DNA of 11,526 bases from an uncultured Chloroflexota bacterium (GTDB lineage Bacteria > Chloroflexota > Dehalococcoidia > CAUJGQ01): NCBI GenBank assembly GCA_937879875.1, contig CALFMN010000031.1, positions 1-11,526 of the forward strand, read 5' to 3'. The notes under the pieces are model-generated. The model made no database searches, was not told where the DNA came from, and saw only the letters and a program-made list of their open reading frames with translations. This document shows, in pieces, positions 6,304 through 11,526 of the stretch; position 1 is the stretch's first letter; each line of letters begins with the position of its first letter. The position numbers and the translations under genes are program-made.

Positions 6304-7221
6304 ATGAACGCCCGAGCCGCTCGTCGCGTCTTGAGCACCTGCCTGCCGGAGCTGCCGCTGCGCTCCGTGCGCCGGCTGGGCGGGGGCTGGGACAGCGACG
6401 CCTTTCTCGTGAACGGCGGCACCGATGCGCCGCTTGTCTTCCGCTTCCCGAAGCGGGCGCCCGTCGCCACGCAACTCGAACGGGAACTGCGCCTGCTGCC
6501 TGTGCTCGGTCCCACGTTGCCTGCACCGATTCCGCGCTTCTCGCACGTCGTCCGTGAATGCGGGGCGGCGTCATTGCCGTTCGCGGGCTATCCGCTGCTG
6601 CTCGGCCGCCAGCTCTCGCATCTGCGGCTCTCCCCGATCAAGCGGTCAGTGCTGGCCGGCGAGCTTGGCCGCTTTCTCGCCTCACTGCACGCCTTCCCGG
6701 CCACAAAGGCAGCCGCGCTCGGCGTGCAGCCGGCGGATGCGGCCGGCGGCTCGGTGCAGCTCCTCGCCTTTCTCGAACGGGCGCACGGGCAGATTGGCCC
6801 GTTGTTGGGAGAGGCGGAACGGTCCCGTTTCGCGAGCTGGCTCGCGTCTCTGCCGGCGAGCGATCGGTTCGCCTTCACACCAGTGCTGATCCACGGCGAC
6901 CTGCACACCGGACACATCCTCGTCGATGCGGCGACGGGCGGACTCAGCGGCGTGATCGATTTCGGAGACACCAGGCTCGGCGACGCGGCGCTGGACTTCG
7001 CTGACCTGCTCTCACACCCCGGCGCAGCGTTCGCCCGGCAGACGCTTGCCGCCTACGGCGTGGCCGGTGCTGCGGCCGAGACGCTGCTGCGTCGGGCCGC
7101 CGTGTACGTCAGCCTCGCGCCGTTGCAGGAGGCGTTGTTCGGCCTGTATGTGAGCGACGAGGGTCACATCGAGGCCGGGTTGGCCGCGCTTCGGAAAACG
7201 ATCGCCTCCTGCAATTCGTGA
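6304..7221 (+). CDS. APH-family (aminoglycoside/macrolide-type) phosphotransferase
   Basis: The protein is 305 aa with the protein-kinase-like APH fold. It has a glycine-rich loop RLGGGWDSDAFLV at 24-36, VFRFPKR at 45-51, the paired strand LERELRLLP at 58-66, the catalytic loop HGDLHTGHILVD at 197-208 (Asp199 as base) and the metal-binding IDFGD at 218-222, followed by LGDAALDFADL. The kinase-type Asn of the catalytic loop is His204 here, which also occurs in APH(2'')- and Mph-like members. It would transfer phosphate from ATP or GTP to a hydroxyl of a small molecule; resistance cannot be claimed from sequence. The ATG at 6304 lacks a good ribosome binding site, so the start is somewhat uncertain. 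The gene is divergent from the membrane protein gene and is followed by the promoter of the SDR operon. Confidence 0.85.
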   Translation: MNARAARRVLSTCLPELPLRSVRRLGGGWDSDAFLVNGGTDAPLVFRFPKRAPVATQLERELRLLPVLGPTLPAPIPRFSHVVRECGAASLPFAGYPLLLGRQLSHLRLSPIKRSVLAGELGRFLASLHAFPATKAAALGVQPADAAGGSVQLLAFLERAHGQIGPLLGEAERSRFASWLASLPASDRFAFTPVLIHGDLHTGHILVDAATGGLSGVIDFGDTRLGDAALDFADLLSHPGAAFARQTLAAYGVAGAAAETLLRRAAVYVSLAPLQEALFGLYVSDEGHIEAGLAALRKTIASCNS

Positions 7222-7268
7222 CGAGATTCACCGATTCACTTGCAAAACGCTGGCGTGCCGGCGTCGCG

Positions 7269-7298
7269 TTGACAGCTTCGCAAGCGGCGGAGTATAAC
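7269..7298 (+). promoter_or_regulatory. Sigma70-type promoter of the SDR/dehydratase operon
   Basis: TTGACA (7269-7274) is a perfect -35 hexamer, separated by 18 nt from TATAAC (7293-7298), which matches the -10 consensus at five of six positions. Transcription would start near 7305 and leave a leader of about 90 nt before the ATG at 7395. Two direct copies of GATTCAC (7225-7231 and 7233-7239) lie about 30 nt upstream of the -35 and could be an activator site. The AT-rich -10 stands out in this GC-rich sequence. Confidence 0.65.
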
Positions 7299-7346
7299 CC
7301 GCGTGGACGCCGCGCGGCAGCGGCCGCGAGTTTCGGCGAGCGTGCC

Positions 7347-7370
7347 ACATGGCTGCGTACGCGGCCATGT
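7347..7370. promoter_or_regulatory. 24-bp near-perfect palindrome, candidate operator
   Basis: ACATGGC (7347-7353) pairs with GCCATGT (7364-7370), and the centre GCGTACGC (7355-7362) is itself palindromic. Only the pair 7354/7363 (T and G) breaks full symmetry. The site is in the transcribed leader, about 50 nt after the -10 and 24 nt before the SDR start, a suitable place for a TetR- or GntR-type repressor. As RNA it would fold into a long stem upstream of the ribosome binding site. Confidence 0.45.
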
Positions 7371-7394
7371 CAGCCATGCCAAAGGATGAACAGC

Positions 7395-8303
7395 ATGGGA
7401 CGGCTGGACGGCCGGGTAGCGATCGTCACCGGCGCGGGGCGCGGCATCGGCGCCTCCGTGGCCCGCATCATGGCGCGCGAGGGTGCCAGCGTCGTCGTCA
7501 ACGACATCGGCGTCAGCGTGGAAGGCAGCGGCCAGGACAGAGGCCCCGCCGATGAGGTCGTGGACGCGATCCGCTCCGCCGGCGGCAAGGCCATGGCGAA
7601 CTACGCCAGCGTCGCCGACCACAACGCGGCCGAGGGCATTATCCGCACCGCGATCGACAGCTTCGGCGGGCTCGACATTCTCGTGAACGTGGCCGGCATT
7701 CTGCGCGACCGCATGGTGTTCAACATGACGGAAGAGGAGTGGGACGCAGTGCTCGCCGTCCACCTCAAGGGCACGTTCAACACCAGCAAGTTCGCCTCGA
7801 TCTACTGGCGCAGCCAGCGCAAAGGCCAATACCGCCTGATCAACTTCACTTCCGAGTCGGGCCTGCTCGGCGCGCCGGGCCAGCCGAACTACGCCGCGGC
7901 GAAGCTGGGCATCGTCGGCTTCACCTACTCCTGTGCCAATGCGCTCGGCCGCTACGGCGCCACCGCCAACTGCATCTCGCCGCGCGCCGCCACGCGCATG
8001 ACCGGCACGATTCCGCAGCGCGACGGCCGCCCGATCGTGGACCCCGAAGATCAACTGCGCTCGCCGGACAACATCGCCCCGCCCGTGATCTACCTGGCGA
8101 GCGAGGCGTCCGACTGGCTCACCGGGCGCGTCCTGCTGGTGCACGGCTACACGATCGCGCTGTTCAACAATCCGGCGGTGATCTCCGAGCTGTCCTCGCC
8201 TGTGCCCTGGGAGATCGACCGCGCCTGCGAGGAGATGGAGCGCCACTTCCGCACGGCGCTGGCCGGCGATCCAGCGATGCAGGCCACGCTCGGCAGAACC
8301 TAG
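7395..8303 (+). CDS. Short-chain dehydrogenase/reductase, HSD17B4 (multifunctional-enzyme type 2)-like
   Basis: The protein is 302 aa, a classical SDR with a C-terminal extension. The Rossmann nucleotide motif TGAGRGIG is at 12-19. VVVND37 ends strand two with an acidic residue, which suggests NAD(H). NVAG is at 98-101, and the catalytic residues are Ser153, Tyr166 and Lys170 (YAAAK). The usual catalytic Asn is replaced by the His of AVHLKGTF (His123), as in many relatives of the 3-hydroxyacyl-CoA dehydrogenase domain of peroxisomal MFE-2. GILRDRMVFNMTEEEWD also fits that group. A likely role is oxidation of a 3-hydroxyacyl-CoA or a similar alcohol. The start at 7395 was chosen for AAAGGA 8 nt upstream; the frame stays open upstream but crosses the promoter. 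The dehydratase gene follows after 49 nt, so the two form an operon. Confidence 0.9.
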   Translation: MGRLDGRVAIVTGAGRGIGASVARIMAREGASVVVNDIGVSVEGSGQDRGPADEVVDAIRSAGGKAMANYASVADHNAAEGIIRTAIDSFGGLDILVNVAGILRDRMVFNMTEEEWDAVLAVHLKGTFNTSKFASIYWRSQRKGQYRLINFTSESGLLGAPGQPNYAAAKLGIVGFTYSCANALGRYGATANCISPRAATRMTGTIPQRDGRPIVDPEDQLRSPDNIAPPVIYLASEASDWLTGRVLLVHGYTIALFNNPAVISELSSPVPWEIDRACEEMERHFRTALAGDPAMQATLGRT

Positions 8304-8352
8304 CGTCGGCGGCATCCGCCTCAGTTTCGACAAAGCGACAGGAGCAACGGCG

Positions 8353-9528
8353 ATGGCAACCGACGTCTCGCAGGGTCTGGACCTCGAAGAGATCGATACG
8401 GCCGACGTGGACCGCTGGGTCGGCCGGCCCGTGGGCGGCAACCAGCTCAAAGACCCGGTGGCGCCGAACGACATCCGCCGCTGGGCGCAGGGCATGCAGA
8501 ACGCCAACCCGCTCTACTACGATGAGCGGCTCGCGGAAGAGAGCGCCCTCGGCCGGCTGACCGCGCCGCAGTCGTTCGCCGTCTGCTGCGACACCAGCCA
8601 CGGCGCCTCGCCCGCGATCCAGGGCACGATCCCCGGCTCGCACATGCTCTTCGGCGGCGATGAGTGGTGGTTCTTCGGCCCGCGCATCTATCCCGGCGAC
8701 ACGATCCACACGGAGCGGCTGGCCTACGACTACCGCCTCGCCAACACCAGCTTCGCCGGCCAGACGATGTTCCAGCGCGGCGACACCAGCTACATCAATC
8801 AGCACGGCGAGGTCGTCGCCCGCCAGCGCTCGACCTCGATCCGCTACCTGGTGACCAACGCGCGCAAGCTCGACTCGCTCAAAGAGCTGGAGCACGAACC
8901 GGAGTGGACGGACGAAGACCTGGAGCGGATCGAGCGCGAGGTCATCGCCTACTTCGGCCCGCTGCAGGGCCATGTGATCCGCGCGTTCGACGAAGTCAAA
9001 GAGGGCGAGACGCTGCCGCAGCGGCCGATCGGCCCGCACTCGCTGCAGAGCTTCACCACGGAGTGGCGCTCCTACATGATGACGGTGTGGGGCTCGTCCT
9101 ACGCGGATGGCTTCGCGACCTCCACGGCCAAAGCCGGCTGGACGCGCGAGATGACGCGCAACGAGGACAACGCCCGCATCGACCCCTCGCGCGGCGACGG
9201 GCTCTACTACGGCGCCTCGCGCGGGCACGTGCAGGAGCGCTGGGCCAAGCATATCGGCGTGCCGCGCGCCTACGGCTACGGCGCCAGCATGGGCGCCTGG
9301 ATCCTCGACTACCTCTCCAACTGGGCCGGCGAGACGGGCTTCATCGAGCACTGCCGCTCGCAGTACCGCCATCCGCCGCTCACCGGCGACCTGACCCTGC
9401 TGAACGGCAACGTGCTCGGCAAAGAGGCTGCCCCGCGCGGCGGCGGCGTCGCCACGGTGCAGGTAGAGATGACGACGCAGTACGGCGCCACGATGGCCCG
9501 CGGCACGGCAGAGGTTCGCCTGCGGTAG
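8353..9528 (+). CDS. MaoC/FAS1-like double-hotdog dehydratase (enoyl-CoA hydratase family)
   Basis: The protein is 391 aa, the size of a two-hotdog MaoC protein. The N-terminal half resembles the FAS1-like dehydratase domain: DPVAPNDIRRWAQGMQNANP leading into LYYDE and ending in RLTAPQSFAV, then EWWFFGPRIYPGDTI at 104-118. The hydratase-2 motif D-x-N-P-L-H is altered to N-A-N-P-L-Y (50-55), so this half is probably structural. The C-terminal half (about 205-391) contains GHVQERWAKHIGVPRAYGYG at 291-310, similar to the H-x-D...A...G segment of active hotdogs, with TGDLTLLNGNVLGK at 344-357. It would hydrate or dehydrate an acyl-CoA-like thioester. AGGAG lies 8 nt before the ATG. The gene is 49 nt downstream of the SDR, consistent with successive hydration and oxidation steps on one substrate. 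The substrate is unknown. Confidence 0.85.
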   Translation: MATDVSQGLDLEEIDTADVDRWVGRPVGGNQLKDPVAPNDIRRWAQGMQNANPLYYDERLAEESALGRLTAPQSFAVCCDTSHGASPAIQGTIPGSHMLFGGDEWWFFGPRIYPGDTIHTERLAYDYRLANTSFAGQTMFQRGDTSYINQHGEVVARQRSTSIRYLVTNARKLDSLKELEHEPEWTDEDLERIEREVIAYFGPLQGHVIRAFDEVKEGETLPQRPIGPHSLQSFTTEWRSYMMTVWGSSYADGFATSTAKAGWTREMTRNEDNARIDPSRGDGLYYGASRGHVQERWAKHIGVPRAYGYGASMGAWILDYLSNWAGETGFIEHCRSQYRHPPLTGDLTLLNGNVLGKEAAPRGGGVATVQVEMTTQYGATMARGTAEVRLR

Positions 9529-9543
9529 CGATTAGGTGTTAGG

Positions 9544-9557
9544 GAATAGAGAATAGA
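9544..9557 (+). repeat. Tandem 7-bp direct repeat
   Basis: GAATAGA occurs twice in direct tandem (9544-9550 and 9551-9557), 15 nt after the dehydratase stop. It sits in a locally AT-richer stretch at the boundary between the lipid operon and the insertion-sequence-containing segment. Confidence 0.5.
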
Positions 9558-9597
9558 GGGCTTGAGAGCGCGGCCCGCCCGGTCAGCAACGCTTGCA

Positions 9598-9642
9598 GAT
9601 CACGAACGCACCACCGCGATTGACAGTGGTGCGTTCGTGATC
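9598..9642. repeat. 17-bp perfect inverted repeat / hairpin
   Basis: GATCACGAACGCACCAC (9598-9614) and its exact reverse complement (9626-9642) flank an 11-nt loop. The stem is far longer than expected by chance. It lies 70 nt after the dehydratase stop. No T-tract follows on either strand, so it is not a textbook intrinsic terminator, although it may still stabilise or end the SDR operon transcript. Alternatives are a dispersed palindromic repeat or the scar of an inverted duplication linked to the nearby transposase remnant. I see no gene in 9529-9785 apart from these repeats. Confidence 0.7.
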
Positions 9643-9785
9643 ACGCCCAGGGGCGTATGGGCGTCGCGCCGCGGCTTACGTGCCGGCGGACTCGCAGGTC
9701 AGGTACGGGATGCCGTTGCTGAGCGTTGTGGACGCGGTGAGCGTACGCGGCAGCCGCCTAGCAGGACCGCGCCAGGGTGTGTCCT

Positions 9786-10064
9786 GAAATTCATCCTCGC
9801 CCACCGCGTCGTCCCCGACGATCACCTCGGCCAGGATCTTGTCCCAGGTGCCGTCGGCGGTCCACAGCCGCAGCCGCTCGTGCGCGATCTTCCAGGCCCG
9901 TAGCGTTCCGGCAGGTCACGCCATGGCGCCCCGGTCCGCAACTTCTGCAGAATCTCGTTGAGCACCTGCCGGTGATCGCGCCACCGGCGCCCCCGACCCG
10001 ACACAGGCAACAGCGGCTCAATCCCCGCCCACGCCCGATCCGTCAACTCACCCCGACCAACCAC
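9786..10064 (-). pseudogene. IS5-family transposase, 5' fragment with a frameshift
   Basis: The fragment starts with GTG at 10064 and reads MVGRGELTDRAWAGIEPLLP, then WRDHRQVLNEILQKLRTGAPWRDLPERYGP, which is the DUF4096 N-terminal domain of IS5-type DDE transposases. At about 9895 the frame is lost. In the next frame the match continues as WKIAHERLRLWTADGTWDKI and then LAEVIVGDDAVGEDEF. One missing base in the codon before the Trp explains the shift. Homology I can recognise ends near 9786, before the first catalytic Asp (the VDST region), although the second frame stays open to a TAA at 9676-9678. Most of the catalytic domain is absent, so the copy is dead. It ends 27 nt from the DHFR-like gene. 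Confidence 0.8.
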
Positions 10065-10091
10065 AACCAGGCGGCAGCCGGCGCGACCGGC

Positions 10092-10676
10092 TCAACGACG
10101 GACGCGATAGCGGATGTGTGTGGCCTCCGGCGTGTCGATCACCCGCACGATCTCCAGCTCGATGCGCGACGGCAACACCTCGAACAGCCGCCGGCCACCA
10201 CCGAACAGCACCGGGATCTGGTCAATTTGTAACTCGTCCAGCACACCGGCCTCGAGCGCCCGTTGCGCCGTGTACGCGCCATGCACCATCACGTTCCGGT
10301 CCCCGGCGGCGGCCTTCGCCTGTGCCATCGCGCTGACGATCCCATCGGTCACGTACGTCACCAACGGATAGTTCGCGACGGAGGGGCCGGGCGGCCGGTG
10401 ACTGGGCACGAAGATCGGGACACCGTGATGATCGCCGCCCCAGTGGTCGGCCTGCTCCACGGTACGCCGACCCGCCAGCACCGCGCCGGCCGCGTTCGTC
10501 ATCTCGTCGAACAACTCCCCGGCCGGCCCGGATGGCCGGAAGAACTCCCCGCCCGCAGTGACGAACCACTCGTGCAGCCGGGCGAAGCCGTCGCCGCCGG
10601 GGTTGCCCGGTTCGTCGTTCGGCCCCGCGATGTACCCGTCGAGTGACATCGACATGTAGAGCACTGATACAGACAC
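10092..10676 (-). CDS. Dihydrofolate reductase-like family protein (RibD C-terminal domain)
   Basis: The protein is 194 aa and belongs to the RibD_C / DHFR-like fold group, widespread in Actinomycetota and Bacillota and mostly of unknown substrate. Marks are the N-terminal MSMSLDGYIAGP at 8-19, VLAGRRTVEQADHWGG at about 66-81, IFVPSHRPPGP near 88-98, and the NADPH-binding end VMVHGAYTAQRALEAGVLDE followed by IPVLFGGGRRLF. It is probably an NADPH-dependent reductase; it is not a typical FolA and no trimethoprim phenotype should be assumed. The start is the GTG at 10676, with GGAGGT 4 nt upstream. It lies between an IS5 fragment and an IS3 fragment, which suggests it arrived with mobile DNA. 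Confidence 0.87.
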   Translation of the reverse strand: MSVSVLYMSMSLDGYIAGPNDEPGNPGGDGFARLHEWFVTAGGEFFRPSGPAGELFDEMTNAAGAVLAGRRTVEQADHWGGDHHGVPIFVPSHRPPGPSVANYPLVTYVTDGIVSAMAQAKAAAGDRNVMVHGAYTAQRALEAGVLDELQIDQIPVLFGGGRRLFEVLPSRIELEIVRVIDTPEATHIRYRVRR

Positions 10677-10919
10677 TTCGACCTCCTGTGGTCTCGATCC
10701 AGGCTGGTTCCACCCTGTTGGCGAGGCATGGCGACATGCTCATCGGCCGGCCGGGCCCGAATTTCAGGCCAGAGCATCAGCAGGTGCGGACGGAGCGCGG
10801 TCAGCCGTCGGAGCCCGGGTTGAACTACTGACCCCTGCGTGAAGAACTAAAGGCAATCCAAAGGGTCGACTCCGTGGCAGACCTCCTCACATCATCCGTG
10901 ACACCGGCGGGCCGTTCGC

Positions 10920-11069
10920 GTGACTAATGACCGCTTCTGGTCACTGGCTCAGGCACGGGTGGTGATCAGCGAGTGGAAGGCGGACTACAACCACCGCCGG
11001 CGACACTCCGCGCTCGGCTACGAGGCCCCTGCGGTCTACGCTGGAGTCTGGAACCAGTCGGTCGTCTAG
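10920..11069 (+). pseudogene. IS3-family transposase (OrfB integrase), C-terminal fragment
   Basis: The 49 codons ending in TAG at 11067-11069 read FWSLAQARVVISEWKADYNH, then RRRHSALGYEAPAVYA and GVWNQSVV. This is the C-terminal end of IS3-family OrfB integrases, after the catalytic Glu region. The frame is closed by a TGA at 10899 upstream, and no further transposase domain is present, so only a 3' remnant remains. The GTG at 10920 is simply where the recognisable frame begins, not a true start. The stretch 10677-10919 next to it shows no gene or clear insertion-sequence end that I can identify. Confidence 0.82.
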
Positions 11070-11082
11070 TGCGGCACCTACG

Positions 11083-11526
11083 TCATGTGCTCGGGGTCGG
11101 CGTGGCCGTTACGTACTGCGGGCGCTCGGTGGGCCGGTAGACCTGGATCGTCACACCGCTCGGGGTGGCCCGCGATTCGACCAGTTCGAGCGCCCTGTCC
11201 CGGCCGGTGTCAGGGAACAGCCGCGTGCCCTGGCCGACGACCACGGGGAAGGTGAACAGGGTCACCTCGTCGACAAGGTCGTTGTCGAGCAGCCACCGGA
11301 ACAGGGCGCCGCTGCCGTGCACCTGCAGCTCGCGTCCCGGCTTGGCTTTCAACTCGCGGACGGCGGCCGCGACGTCACCGGAGAGGACGGTCGTGTCCGC
11401 CCATTGCGGGTCGCTGAGCGTGGTCGATGCCACGTACTTGGGCTTCGTGTTCAACGCCGTCCAGATCGGGCTGTCGCCCGGATCGTCCCACGTTCCCCAG
11501 GAGCCGGCGAAGATCTCGTAGGTCCG
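11083..11526 (-). CDS. Dihydrofolate reductase-like family protein (RibD_C), partial at the window edge
   Basis: The frame is open to the right edge: 147 codons without a start. It reads RTYEIFAGSWGTWDDPGDSP before NTKPKYVASTTL. An internal TTG at 11454 could be mistaken for a start, but family similarity continues upstream of it, so the true start lies beyond 11526. The rest shows the DHFR-like pattern: ADTTVLSGDVAAAVRELKAK, ELQVHGSGALFRWLLDNDLV then DEVTLFTFPVVVGQGTRLF. This is the NADPH-binding C-terminal half. It differs clearly from the DHFR-like gene at 10092-10676, so the two are separate subfamilies, not a split or duplicated gene. The substrate is unknown. Confidence 0.85.
   Translation of the reverse strand, partial: RTYEIFAGSWGTWDDPGDSPIWTALNTKPKYVASTTLSDPQWADTTVLSGDVAAAVRELKAKPGRELQVHGSGALFRWLLDNDLVDEVTLFTFPVVVGQGTRLFPDTGRDRALELVESRATPSGVTIQVYRPTERPQYVTATPTPST

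Noticed and set aside
6170..6574. N-terminal extension of the membrane protein to 6574
   Set aside because: It crosses the divergent phosphotransferase gene and has Arg/Ser-rich sequence; AGGAGG before 6169 marks the real start.
7236..8507. 423-codon antisense frame over the SDR gene
   Set aside because: The SDR reading has the full cofactor and catalytic motifs; the antisense frame has none.
8164..9372. 402-codon antisense frame over the dehydratase gene
   Set aside because: It is a shadow of a gene with a good ribosome binding site, operon position and hotdog family motifs.
9822..10064. The IS5 N-terminal frame as an intact 80-aa gene, or as a programmed-frameshift OrfA
   Set aside because: The homology switches frame at 9895 without a visible slippery run and then ends before the first catalytic Asp, so a broken fragment is the simpler reading.
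11083..11454. A complete 123-aa DHFR-like gene starting at TTG 11454
   Set aside because: The frame and family similarity continue to the window edge, so it is a partial gene whose start is outside.

Overview
The window is GC-rich and dense with genes. It has two flavin-dependent LLM (luciferase-like) oxidoreductases, a HEPN pair, and an SDR plus double-hotdog dehydratase operon. This repertoire suggests a soil Chloroflexota or Actinomycetota genome; Chloroflexota is my preference, but that is an inference from gene style, not a phylogenetic result.

Layout. (1) 270-737: an OsmC/Ohr-family gene whose reading frame contains an in-frame TGA exactly where the family has its peroxidatic cysteine. 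A short G-first-loop hairpin lies 26 nt downstream. It is best read as a single selenoprotein gene with Sec66 and Cys134, not as two small ORFs. (2) 857-1687: an LLM oxidoreductase on the + strand. It converges with a leftward set (3596 down to 1700) made of a second LLM oxidoreductase, a HEPN-domain protein and a 124-aa partner that overlaps the HEPN stop by 4 nt (ATGA). (3) 3597-3938: a divergent intergenic region with a run of small hairpins, then a COMT-type SAM O-methyltransferase (3939-4949). (4) 4964-6169 (-): an 11-TM membrane protein with a duplicated D-x2-W-H...P-H motif. It is divergent from an APH-fold phosphotransferase (6304-7221). (5) A good sigma70-type promoter (TTGACA, 18 nt, TATAAC) and a near-perfect palindrome precede an SDR/MaoC-like operon (7395-9528), which probably acts in acyl-CoA or related lipid metabolism.

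(6) From about 9540 to the right edge the character changes. There is a 17-bp perfect inverted repeat, a frameshifted 5' fragment of an IS5-type transposase, a complete RibD_C/dihydrofolate-reductase-like gene, a 3' fragment of an IS3-type transposase, and a second DHFR-like gene cut by the window edge. This looks like an acquired, insertion-sequence-scarred segment.

The most notable point is the candidate selenocysteine OsmC. If it is real, the host must carry selA, selB, selC and selD elsewhere; none is visible here. No rRNA, tRNA or CRISPR array was recognised.
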